Source: Muscardinus avellanarius
Lineage: Eukaryota > Chordata > Mammalia > Rodentia > Gliridae
Length of the DNA stretch: 64,000 nucleotides
Direction of reading: 5' to 3'
Assembly: GCA_963383645.1 (NCBI GenBank)
Contig: OY726563.1
Coordinates: 39,606,331-39,670,330 of the forward strand
Positions 20,827 through 43,984 of this stretch are shown here, piece after piece (positions within the stretch are counted from its first letter, which is position 1; every line of letters begins with the position of its first letter). Both the position numbers and the translations under genes were made by a program. The notes beneath the pieces are model-generated. The model had not been told where the DNA came from. It saw only the letters and a program-made list of their open reading frames with translations, and made no database searches.

Positions 20827-22645
20827 CGTTCGTGAGTAATGTGTTTAGTCAAATCTTAATATTAGGAGTTTAGGAGTGTCGGCCAGTCAGCAGAGCCTTT
20901 CCAGTGTTGAAAGTGGGTGATGTGGGAGGAGCTGGGGTGATGGGTAAAGGAGTCAGATTAGGTGGAGGATATGTTAGGTTGAGAAGGACTTTAAGTATGA
21001 TAAAGTAATAACTTGCTATGAATGAGAGAGAGTTAACTACTAGGACTCTTGTTGTTAGTAGAGTAGTTATGGATATAAAAAATACTTTGAGTTTTAAACC
21101 ATGAGGTATATTATGGGGAAAAGTTTTGGGGGAGAAATGTATGTAGGTTAGTGTGGGAAGGTTTGTAAATAGGGATGCTGGTAGGAGCAGGCAGACATAA
21201 AAAAAAAAAAAAAAAAAAAAAAAAGAATCCGCTCAAGATACCAAGACTATTATGTAATCCAAGAAAAAGGAAGGTAAACCAATCAAAGGAGGAGAATGAA
21301 AGAAAAGGAAGGAAAAGGGAAGAAAGAGGAAAAAGGAAGAGGAATAAAATAAAAGGAACTAGCAGCCGTGTGAAATAAAGAAATAAGGCAAACTATCCAA
21401 TGTATATATATATAAAACAACAAGTTAAAGTAAGAGAAGTTTGGATTAAAAGAAGAAAGAAAAAGAAAAAAAAAGAAAACAGCAATAACCATACTAAAAC
21501 AAAAGCACTTTAAAAGCAAAAGAAAACATAACATCCACATTAAAAGTAAAACAAACAGTCCTACTTATTTACGCATATGGGGTCAGGTCCATATAATATG
21601 TGTGTATCTGATTGCTTGGTAGCTTTCAGGATACCGTCCAATGTCTCTTAGTTTTCTTTGTACTCTATTTTTATCTTCTTAAGTCACTCTGGGTGTTTGG
21701 ACACCTTTTTCTCCTTTAGCTGCTTTAGGTTTATGTGTCCGGGTGTCTGGTTTCACTGTTATTTGATTCTGTACAGTTCACAGATTCTGCGAAATTCTAA
21801 CCTGTGGTCAGCACATCTGCACTCACCACCCTCGCCTCCAGCCTGTGCTTCCCTACAGCAGGGGTGGAGAGTGACTAAAGTGTAATTGGCACTTCCCCCT
21901 GAGGTCCTGAGCAGATTTTGTGGCCCGATGGATTTTCTTGTGTCTCTGGAAATTCCAGCTGGGCTAGCCAGGTGTGGTCCCAAGATGTGCCCTGGGCAAA
22001 TGAATGCTGGTTCCTGGGTGGCCACACTTACTGCCAGAGCTCTGCCTCTTCCAAGAGTGCAGGCTGGATGCCCTGTTAATACTGGACCCTAGTGAGAGTG
22101 GGTGCAGCTGTCTATTGCTGCTGGTATGTTCTTCCAAGGTGTATTGAGCTGTGTTCTCACTTAGAACTAAGCATCTGGCTACCAGGAGGTTGGGAATACC
22201 CCGCGGTGGGCCAGGGGTGCAGGGTAGGTGCTCAAGGTTCCAGTGTGCGGTGTCCAGCAATGGTCTCTGCGTCCCGCGGGACGTAGAGGCTGGGGGTGCC
22301 CCAAGGAGATTTCCGGGTCTCCCAGTGCTTTTGCAGCCTGGAGGGTAGGCTCTGGCAAGGTGGCAGGGGTTAGCCACAGAAGCAGGCTCCAATTTAGGAG
22401 GGCAGTGTACAGGCGCTGATTACTAGTAGGGGACAGGCAGGAAGCGCGAGGAGAGTGCTCTGAGGCTTGAGCCCGTGGTGGGGGTTTGAGACTGCGACTC
22501 CGCACACGCTAGGACCCCAGTTACTAGGGCGCCCTCAGGTACCTGTCTTGGTGCAGGAATCCGTGTGAGTCTCTGTGCCGATGTGATCCGGTCGCTGGTG
22601 GGCAGACAGAGTTCTGGAGGGTGCTGCTCGCTGCTTAGGATGCGG
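20827..22645 (-). promoter_or_regulatory. 5' UTR / internal promoter of the young L1
   Basis: About 1.8 kb. The 5' 600 bp (22645-22000) is GC- and CpG-rich and presumably contains the internal Pol II promoter. The 3' part is a long polypyrimidine stretch in sense (plus-strand A/G-rich 21236-21380 and 21440-21560) with a 25-nt homopolymer at about 21199-21224. Confidence 0.7.
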
Positions 22646-22663
22646 AACACCTCTATTATTTCT
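22646..22663. repeat. Right TSD of the young L1
   Basis: Perfect copy of 15172-15189. Sequence beyond it continues the older L1 ORF1 frame. Confidence 0.92.
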
Positions 22664-22722
22664 GAAGTTATTTTCCTGATTTGATCTTCTAGAAGTCTCT
22701 GAATTTCTGTTTTATCAGGTTA

Positions 22723-23751
22723 AGATGTTGTGGGGTTGTGGGCATTCACTGCTCCATTGTTATTTCTCTTTCCCATGATTTTGGAAGTTTGTGCCTTCTC
22801 TGGGTTCTTTCCTGGGTCACTACGACTTACTTAAGGTGCTCTGGATCTCAAGTCTGTGGTATCTCAGTCGCCACTACTCCTTTACTGGGTTGTATCGCAA
22901 AGTCTCAGACCCAGGGAGTCAATCGAGGCTGCTTTAGACCATGGGTGGTGCCAGGTTGGGCGTTCTCCTGCATGGAGTTGTGACTATAGTGTGATATCTC
23001 TGCCACCGCCACTCCCAGACTGGGTCAAGTCCCTGGGAGTCAGTACTGGGATTTCTCCTTTAGGGGCCGCAATTTGACTCACTGTTTTTGAGTGCGCCAA
23101 TGGAGCTGTAGTGGACTTGGTGAATTCGCTGCTGCCGCCCCGGTGGCAATATGGTGCCGCTGTCATGCCCTCGGCCATGAGGCTGGCGTATTTCTTCTCT
23201 GTTTTTGAGCTCCGCTCTGAGTCCCTGCAGGGTGTGCTGAGCCCAACCCCTGGGAGCTTTAGACGCTCCCTGCGCCGAAAAATCTGCTGAATCCCACCCG
23301 GCTGTTCCACAGCGGCTCACCTCAGCTCGCTGTCCGCCGCTCCTCTCTGGAGCCTGGTGGGCTGTTGAGTGCGTTGGTCTGGAGCCATCCAGTGAATTCG
23401 CCGCTGCCACTGGCAGTAAGGCGCTGCTGCCGCGTCCTCAGCCGTGAGGCTGGCGTATCTCCTCTCTGGCTCTGAGCTCCATTCTGAGTCCCCCTCCTCT
23501 CTGGAGCCTGGTGCTGGAAGGAAAGATGGCGTCTGTGCAGCTCCGCGCTGCGGCTCCAGCTGCAGCACTGCGGTCTGGTTTCTTTCTGGTGTCTTGTTTT
23601 TTCAGCCCTCTTTTTCTCTGTCCCTTGTATTTACCTTTTTTGTTTCTCTGCTGATGGTGTTTTCTGGCTATGAAAGGCGCTGATTTTGTGATAATAGAGA
23701 TTGGTTGTTAGCGGGGCTCATAAGCCCCGCTTTTCTCCATCGCCATCTTTC
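22723..23751 (-). promoter_or_regulatory. 5' UTR of the older L1 with monomer-like tandem units
   Basis: Two similar units begin at gtgaattcgctgctgcc (about 23119) and gtgaattcgccgctgcc (about 23392), each continuing into gtgaggctggcgtat and gagctcc.ctctgagtccc. The period is about 272 bp. A shorter pair related by gtggtatctc / gtgatatctc occurs at about 22856 and 22991. Tandem promoter monomers are known from mouse L1s. The 5' end has aagatggcg at about 23742-23750, a YY1-type site that in human L1 fixes the transcription start. Confidence 0.6.
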
Positions 23752-23765
23752 TATTAATAACTTTA

Positions 23766-24072
23766 AATGAGGTAAAAATAATTCACATACTACAATGGCT
23801 GGTATGGTCTGAATCTACAGTATATCTTATTATAGTGTTGATTCATATAGCATCTTTCCAAAACAAAGAGTCCTCAAAAGCAAAGTCACCTTGGACCGGC
23901 CAACTGCAATCTTTCTCCTTTGGTGTTTATCATGGTGTATATACTTGCTGACAATGGACAGTCAGCCAAAGACTGAAACTCTAATTCTGAACCAGCATAC
24001 TGCCACTGGATTGGCTGACTGGCAGTAGTTTGAAGCTATCCATTAGTTCCTTAAGGAGTCTCAATTTCCTAT
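23766..24072. other. Unique sequence, no gene seen
   Basis: Non-repetitive flank of the L1 nest. Confidence 0.5.
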
Positions 24073-24655
24073 GTTTCAGTCCATTTTGTGTTGTTGTAAC
24101 AGAACACCTAATTGGGGATAATTTATAAAACAAAGAGTTGCATTTGGTTTATGGATCTAGAGGCTAGGAAGTCCAAAGGCATGGCATTAGCATCTGTTTA
24201 ACATCTGGTGAGGGCTTCTTTGTCCCATGGTAGAAGACAGAGATAGAAGGGCAAGAGAGAGCCCGGCGTGGTGGCTCATGCTCATAATCCCAGCGTTTGG
24301 GAGGCTGAGACAGGAGGATTGCACACGTTTGAAGCCAGTTAGTGAGGCTCTCAGCAAGTTAGTGAGACCCTGTTTCCAAATAAAATATACAGTATGTCTG
24401 TGAGTATAGCCCGGAGGTAGAAAAGCCCCTGAGTTCCACCCCCAGTACCACAAAAAAAGGAAGAGAGAGAAAGAGAGCAAGAACAAGAGAGAAGAGAACA
24501 AGAGAAAGCTGAACTCATCTTTCTACAACGAATGCACACCTGCCATAATGACATAAATCTATTCGTGAACTAATCACCTCAGAGAGATCCCATTCAACAT
24601 TGCTGCATTTAGGGATTAAGCTTCTGACACATGAAATTCAAGGGACACATTCAAA
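24073..24655 (-). mobile_element. MaLR-like LTR (reverse), split by a SINE
   Basis: gtccattttgtgttgttgta, tggtttatggatctagaggc, agcatctg...tggtgagggc, ccacaaatca-type end attcaagggacacattcaaa. The layout matches the LTR at 11525-12092. No coding region remains. Confidence 0.45.
24256..24460 (+). mobile_element. SINE ('ttccaccccc' subfamily)
   Basis: Head gcccggcgtggtggctcatg, middle accctgtttccaaataaaat, tail gagttccacccccagtacca. Inserted in the LTR. Confidence 0.85.
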
Positions 24656-24805
24656 TCACAGCACCCTCCTGCTGATCCATCTCCTCACACTCTGGATAAT
24701 CTCCTGCCTCTGGAAATCCACAGGGGCCGCCAAAGGGAGAAAAATGCTGGCTTGCCAAGGACATTTGCAGCTGGCCTTCCCTTCCCAACAGGAACTACAG
24801 TATTC

Positions 24806-25473
24806 AAAGAGTGGCATATCGCTATGGAGATCAGTGTGGATATTCCTTAGAAAACTGGGAATGGATCCACCATATGATCCAGCTATACTACTCCTAGGTA
24901 TCTTTCCAAAGGGGTTGAAATCAGAGAACTACAATAACATATGCACACCCACGTTCATACCAGCACAATTCATAATAGCTAAAATATGAAACCAACCTAG
25001 GTCTCTATCAACAGATGAATGGATTGCAAAATTGTGGGAAATACACACAATAAAATTGTACTCAGCAATAAAGAAGAACAAAATCATACCATTCGCAAGA
25101 AGATGGAAAGACCTGGAGAACATTATGTTAAACGAGATCAGCCAAGTACAGAAAGAGACAGGACATATGTTTTCTCTAATATGTCCAAACTAGGGAGCAT
25201 TGGGGATACCAGAGGGACTCCAGATAATGGAGGGGAAACCTCAGCAAAGGTAGAATGGAAGGATAGGAGAGGAAGAAGGCTCAGATTGATTAATGGAGGA
25301 GCTACATCCGAGTATGTGTAAAAGTATGAATACAGTATGGTTAACCTAGACACTCATTGTTGGAAGGGGGGAAGGAGAACGGGGTGGGGGGCACCAGGCA
25401 CAGTCTAAATGTATGCCATTTTCGATATGTTCCACAAATAAATAAATTTTAAAAAAAATAAAGAGTGGCATAT
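24806..25473 (+). mobile_element. 5'-truncated L1 (ORF2 end and 3' UTR)
   Basis: The perfect 14-bp TSD aaagagtggcatat is at 24806-24819 and 25460-25473. The L1 begins in the ORF2 C-terminal region (gctatggagatcagtgtgg) and ends ccacaaataaataaattttaaaaaaaata. Frames show C-terminal ORF2 homology with stops, so it is non-functional. Confidence 0.9.
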
Positions 25474-25666
25474 GATGCCCTGCACAGTGGCACACCCATA
25501 ATCCCAAAACTCGGGAGGCTGAGGCAGGACCGCAGGTTTGAGGCCAGCCTCAACAATGTAACAAGGCTCTCAGCAATTTAGCGAGACCCTGTGGTTTTTT
25601 TTTTTTTTTATCGCAGTACTGGGGATGGAACTCAGGGGCATTCTACCTCTGAGCTACATCCCCAGC

Positions 25667-25709
<43 letters not shown>

Positions 25710-25910
25710 TTGAAACAAGGTCTCACTGAGTTGCAAGGGGCCTCACTAAGTAGCTGAGGCTGTCCAGGAACCGCAATCCTCCTGTCTCAGCCAGCGTGCG
25801 CCACCATGCCCGGCTAGCAAGACCCTGTTTTAAATAAAAAATAAAATTAGGGCTGGGAGTGTCAGAGGTAGAATGCCCCTGAGTTCAATCCCCAGTAACA
25901 AAAACAGAGA
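25474..25910 (+). mobile_element. Plus-strand SINE interrupted by a minus-strand SINE
   Basis: The outer head and middle are at 25479-25592, with the rest (gcaagaccctgttttaaat...ttcaatccccagtaac) at 25816-25903. The inner reverse SINE at 25593-25815 contains (TA)n at 25667-25706. gcgagaccctgt / gcaagaccctgt flank the inner copy as a TSD. Confidence 0.85.
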
Positions 25911-26039
25911 CAGAGAGTGGGGCAGTAGAAAAGCCCTGCCTGATGAGCCTGTCACCACACTCACTGCAGGGAAAGCCTCCAAGAAGCTGCAGGTACCGGG
26001 AGGTACAGGAGACCCTTGGTAGACTTCTGTGCCGCAGCA

Positions 26040-26040
<1 letters not shown>

Positions 26041-26096
<56 letters not shown>
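26041..26096 (+). repeat. Poly(A) homopolymer, 56 nt
   Basis: Uninterrupted A run between gccgcagcac and gacgcagctcc. No retroposon body is recognisable immediately 5' of it. Confidence 0.9.
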
Positions 26097-26098
<2 letters not shown>

Positions 26099-26559
26099 CG
26101 CAGCTCCTCCCAGCAGTGACTCAGGACCTCCGTTCTCCGTTTATTTACAGTACGTTTTCAAAAAAAGCAAAAACCAGCTTGTTCGGGATGGACAGTGCTC
26201 CACTTGGCACAGCATCCGCGATCTGAATTTCCTTCCTCATTTCGAGGGGTCCCTGGTCCTAGGTCCCAGCTTCACAGATCCCCGTCCAGGCCCTTTCCGT
26301 CTGAGCCAGACCCTGCTCTCAGGATGCAACCGGGCTCAGCACCTAGCCCCGCAGGGACGCGCCTTCCTGCTGCAATTGATGCAGGACGTGCGGCTCTGTT
26401 TGTCCTATTCCCAAAAGATGAAGAAAGCGGAAAGCGTGCCTTGGGGACAGATCCATGTGGGACAACTTGCGAGAGAGGGGGCTTAGGGGTCGGTGCAGGC
26501 GAAGGCGGGGTGTCTGGGAATCCCACTCTCCTCTTGCCGCTCAAGGTCACCTTCCGCCC

Positions 26560-27150
26560 GGGAAAGAACACTGTCATAACCGCGGCGTCGGAAAGGCACC
26601 TGATTGGCCAGCGGCGGGGGCGCCCTCCCCCTTTCGCGCCACTGCGCATGCGCCGCTCCGCAGAGCCTCGTTCCCGGGGCTGACCGGAAGTGGCAGTGCC
26701 TAGCCGACTCGAGAAGACGTCCCCGGCTCCAAGAAGCTGTGGTCATCGCCACTGCGGATTCGGACCTTGGCTGAGAAGTAAGGGAGGCGAGGTGGCAACG
26801 GGCTTGCTGGGGAGGCCTCGGGGTAGTGGGTAGGCGTTCCTGGGGGGATGGAGTGAGTTGGGCCGTGGGGCGAGTGTTGGGAGCGAGATTCGGGGGCCAG
26901 CGAGTGACAGATGCACTGGTGCAATGAGTCATTCAGCGGCTGCTTACTGAATGCGCAATAGAAGCCGGGCGCCGAGGCCAGCCGGCGTCTCGCCCTAATC
27001 TGCTCGGGAGCCCTGTGCCATAGCACTAAGAAGAGCTTTCTTCTCCGGAGAAAGCAGCGCAGAGGCTCGGAGCCTGTCGTGAAGCACGTAGGTGGGAAGC
27101 TCGGGGCAACCTTTTGCTTTTCCGCATTGCGCATACGTCTTTCTAACGCA
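26560..27150 (+). promoter_or_regulatory. CpG island A: probable promoter of the KRAB gene
   Basis: Dense CpG, with an inverted CCAAT box (gattggcc, about 26602), an NRF1-type palindrome tgcgcatgcgcc (26643-26654) and an ETS site ccggaag (26684-26690, plus orientation). A possible non-coding first exon ends at the donor in ctgagaa|gtaagg, about 26779. Direction is inferred from the ETS site and the downstream plus-strand exons. Frames in this island (several over 100 codons) are CpG-driven and overlap on both strands, so none is called. Confidence 0.65.
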
Positions 27151-27235
27151 CCCTGTCCTCTATGTCGTGTTTACTGTTTCTTGTCTCTTTCCTCAGTTAA
27201 AATAAAAACTAAGAGGGAGCGCAGAACTCTTTTTT
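26590..27235. repeat. Inverted duplication arm A, diverged part
   Basis: In reverse complement it aligns with 55507-55560 and 55847-56350 in the same order (gctttctccggagaagaaag / gctttctctggagaagaaag; acagggctcccgagcagatt shared exactly). Overall similarity is much lower than in the 27788-28579 part. Confidence 0.7.
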
Positions 27236-27269
27236 TTCATTTTTTCTTTCTTTTTTGTAATTTTATTTA

Positions 27270-27786
27270 TTTATTTTTTGGTGCTTGGATATTCAATCCA
27301 AACGCATTTACCTACCTCCAAGCTACACCTCCCCCGTCCATAATTTCTTTTCTCTTTTTCTTTCCTTTCTTTTAAAATTTTTTTGATCCTGGGGATTGAA
27401 CCTAGGAGCATTCTATCTCCTAGCTACACCCCCAGCCCCTTTTAATTTTTGTTAGGAAACGGCCTCTATTACATTGCTGAGGCTGTCCTCATTGAACCTG
27501 CTGTCATCCTTCTCTCAGGCTCCCAATTCCTGGGATTGTAGGCATGTGCTGCCATGCCCACCAATTTTTTTTTATACTAGGAATTGAATCCAGGGGTATT
27601 CTACCATGGAGCTACACCCAGCATCCCCACCTTTAATTTTGTTTGTTTGTTTTTTTGGAAACAAGGTCTTGCTAGGTTGCTGAGAGGCTCACTGTGTTGC
27701 TGAGGTTGACCACGAGTCAGTGATCTTCTGTATCAGCCTTCCAAGTACTGGGATTACGGGTATGCACGTGCCACCATGCCTGGCTG
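27270..27786 (-). mobile_element. SINE cluster
   Basis: Partial tail at 27275-27345, then two copies at about 27380-27566 and 27568-27786. They sit exactly at the boundary between the near-identical and diverged parts of the duplication, and arm B lacks them. Confidence 0.8.
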
Positions 27787-27787
27787 A

Positions 27788-28579
27788 CCACTCAAATTTT
27801 GCTCACTGATGCATCTCCAATACCTAGAACAGGCACAGAGAAGGCACTGAAATGAACAGAAGTGGCACAGCAGGCCACCAGGTGTTTCTAGGGCCTGGGC
27901 GCCCAGTAGAGCAGTCTTGAGCTCAGGGGTGCTGATAACTGAGCTTATGGTGAATTTGAACTCTTGCATCTAGAACGAGGCACTGTGCCTCCATGGAAGG
28001 TGGCCCAGGAGTTGCTAACGGATCTCTTGCGGCCTTCGTGTTAACAGGGCAGAGTGCACAACTGAGACCACTGCTCACCAACTTCAGGCTCCAGTTTCTC
28101 TGCAGCGAGGCTTCCCCAGGCAGGCACAAAGCCCCAGCCTGAGGCCGCAGGAGGAGGTGAGTGCTCTAGGTAGGAGACAGGGATCTGGTGCTGCAGTGGT
28201 GGCCCAGCCAAGAGGCGTCTGCCCCTGAGCCTCTTGGTGCTGCCTACGTGGGAACCGCAGAGCACATCTGAGGAGAGTTGGAGAGAAGCCCACACCCAGA
28301 CCCTCAGGGCAGAGGGGGAGGCTCCTGGGAGAGCTGGACCGTGGGGGGGGGGTCACAGGTGGGTGGAAGTCTGATGGGCAGCTGCTCGGCTGCAGTGTCT
28401 GCAAGGGCAAGAGGAGGCAGGGAAGGTCTTTGCACGCCTGAGTTCACAGCATCATGCCCCATTCTCTTGCCGTTGGGCTTTCTGGATTCCAGTCGGTCCC
28501 TTCGCATCAACACCACACCTGCCTCCAGGCGCATGCAGTCTCCCTCCATCCTGAGCAAAGTGCGCAAATGTATTTTATA
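27788..28579. repeat. Inverted duplication arm A, near-identical part
   Basis: Reverse complement of 54723-55506 with about a dozen differences by eye. One is a poly-C length change (10 here, 11 in arm B). Frames of 84-88 codons are present on the minus strand, but the poly-C slip breaks the frame that is continuous in arm B. Coding is not supported. Confidence 0.88.
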
Positions 28580-29185
28580 AATCTAGACTTTTTGAATTTC
28601 AGAGGAGACTCCAGGTATGCTGCCATCCAGTTCTGCTGCCTGCTTTTGATGCTTTGGAACTGGGCCAGAGAACATGCCTTAAGCTGCAGGGAGCCAAACT
28701 CTGTTGTTTTGACACCGCCACTTCTGCCACTGCCGCAGTGACTGCTGCAGACATTTATTCTGCACAGGCACTCCTTGCTGAGACTTCTTTTTGAAAACGG
28801 CCTGGCAAGGAAGAGCATGACAATCAAAATGCAATTGGTGGGAAAGGAGTGAGGGGCAGGGACAGGGTGGCAAGGGGGCCAATCAAGAGCAAAGGGCCAG
28901 GAGGGCAAGCACAGTGGTTTTTCGCTCCCCATAGAACGGACAGGGATGGGCCGTGACCCACCCACCCTCCATCCTGCCTTCCCGCCAGCTCTCTCGGCCC
29001 AGTCCTCCTTCCCCTGAACTATATCAGGAAATTCTTCTCATCCACATTTTATTGAGGGTCTTATAATCTCTAGGGTCAGAGTGATAATAATTGATGTTTA
29101 CTATTTTTAAATTTGTATTTTGCTAATAATATTCATTGTCAAAAATGGGAACATGCAAATAAACAAAAGAAGAAAATTGAAATCA
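28580..29185. other. Unique intronic sequence
   Basis: Single-copy-looking DNA just beyond the end of the duplication. No exon recognised. Confidence 0.45.
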
Positions 29186-29189
29186 CCAC

Positions 29190-29520
29190 TTAAAGGTAAC
29201 CAATTTCAATAAATGCTCTTTGGGACTTCATATGTATATATGCATATATTGCTTAAAACAAATAGGATCACACTGCCCTTGTTTTGTAACCTGCTTTCAA
29301 AATGATAAGCACTGAAAACAAAGTTCCATAGCATTTTTAAAGCCCACATAGCATCTTCTTTTTTTGTAAGTGTCATATTTTTTAACAGTACCCCTTGCTG
29401 GACTCTTAGTTGCTTACAAATTTTTGAGCATTGCAAATGAGTACAGTGAATATCCTTCAGCTTTGTGTGCATTTATGATGTTTCATCATAATAAGTTTCT
29501 TCGAATACACTTGTGGAGCT
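29190..29520 (-). mobile_element. Very old LINE fragment (L1M-like)
   Basis: ggactcttagttgcttacaa and agtgaatatccttcagcttt resemble ancient L1 3' regions in reverse. The similarity is weak. Confidence 0.35.
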
Positions 29521-29785
29521 AGAGGAGGCGTCTTCGAACACAAGTATATATCTGTCTAGTAAGATAAACAAAATTCCACGTGCAAACCCCACATGATCTT
29601 GACATTATCCCAGGAGAACAGGCTGGGACTACCAGGCTGCATTTCCAGATCATTCTCCCCACTGGTTAAGGTTGCCTCTTATTAGGCTGGTGATGATGGT
29701 CTCATGGCTGTAGCCACTGATCTTGACGCTCCTAATTCTGCTGTTGTAGACTTCCATCCTTTGTCCAGCATAGAAGCAGACGGCC

Positions 29786-43095
<13,310 letters not shown>

Positions 43096-43660
43096 GCCCT
43101 CTACCATAAGCAATCCCTTAATAAGTCAGAAAATTCCAACTAGGAAGAAATTCCATATATGTACTGAATGTGTAAAAGTGTTTATCCAGAAAGCAAACCT
43201 TGTACATCAAAAAAAAAAAAACTCACACTGGAGAGAAGCCTTATGAATGTTGTGAATGTGCTAAAGCCTTTAGCCAGAAATCACCCCTCATATATCACAT
43301 CAGAGAACTCATTCAGGAGAGAACCCCTCTGAGTGCAGGGAATGCAGGAAAACCTGTATCCAGAAACCCCCACCCATTAAACATCAGAGAATTCATACAG
43401 GAGAGATACCTATAAATGCAGAAATGTGAGAAAGCCTTGAATAGGAAGTCAACTCTCATTATTCATCAGAGGTTTCTTAGAGGGAGAAAACTTGTAATGA
43501 GTGTGGAAACTCTTCCAGTGTAAAATCAACAATCATCGCACATCACAGAACTCATACAGGAGAGAACCTGTTAACAATGCAGAGACTGTTGCAAAGCTTT
43601 TATTGGGAAGATATCACTCATTAAACATCAGCGAAGTCACATAGAAGATAAAACCTAAAA
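43096..43660 (+). pseudogene. Decayed array of six C2H2 zinc fingers
   Basis: Finger-like units start at about 43160 (CTECVKVF), 43244 (CCECAKAF), 43330 (CRECRKT), 43413 (CRKCEKAL), 43493 (CNECGNSS) and 43572 (CRDCCKAF), with H..R.HTGE-like linkers. Damage includes several frameshifts, an A12 run at 43209-43220 inside finger 1, and loss of the last His in finger 2 (HIREL). A TAA at about 43659 closes the array. A polyadenylation hexamer AATAAA lies at 43834-43839. No frame reads the whole array, so DNA binding through it is not expected. Confidence 0.85.
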
Positions 43661-43984
43661 CCTACAAATAAACCTACAAGTGAGATAACTACCCATTACT
43701 GATATATTGTCATACCGTGCAGCAAAGAACTCATTAAAATTAATCATGTAAATCTAATCACTGTCAGACAGCCTTCAGATATTGCTTTGCTTTCATTAGA
43801 TGTAAGAAAACTCAATGTCAATATAAAGCATGCAATAAATATGATAAATACTTAACCCATGAGTGTAATATACTGTTTATCAAAGAATTCATAAAGGACC
43901 AAAACTGAATATAGTTTAGAAAACTTTTTGAAAGAAGTTAAATGTCATTTTATATCAAAGCACTTATGTACAGGAAACACATTT
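43661..43984 (+). other. Probable 3' UTR / further decayed finger sequence
   Basis: Contains AATAAA at 43834-43839. Short stretches such as aaagaattcataaaggacc resemble finger linkers, so the ancestral array may have been longer. Confidence 0.4.

Larger units (their letters stand above)
15190..22645 (-). mobile_element. Full-length young L1 with 3' transduction
   Basis: On the minus strand: 5' UTR 22645-20827, ORF1 20826-19849, a 45-bp spacer, ORF2 19803-15976, 3' UTR 15975-15723, first poly(A) about 15687-15643, transduced flank 15642-15216, second poly(A) 15215-15189. Both ORFs are uninterrupted and the TSD is perfect, so the insertion is recent. Unlike the older host element, no YY1-type motif is visible at the 5' terminus (ccgcatcctaagcagcg). 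The 5' end may therefore be slightly truncated or of a different promoter type. Confidence 0.9.
13320..23765 (-). mobile_element. Older L1-derived composite element (host of the nested young L1)
   Basis: A perfect 14-bp repeat, tattaataacttta, lies at 13320-13333 and 23752-23765. The left copy abuts a short T-run and an L1 3' UTR end in minus orientation. The right copy abuts an L1 5' end beginning aaagatggcgatgg, a YY1-type motif as at the start of human L1. Read on the minus strand the order is: 5' UTR (23751-22720), ORF1 (22719-22664 continuing at 15189-14385), about 0.9 kb lacking ORF2, then an L1 3' end. ORF1 plus 3' end without ORF2 recalls the 'half-L1' (HAL1) layout. Confidence 0.65.

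Noticed and set aside
26016..27134. Several 80-160 codon frames on both strands of CpG island A
   Set aside because: They overlap each other on both strands and one starts in the poly(A) tract. Stop-poor composition explains them, and they differ in arm B.
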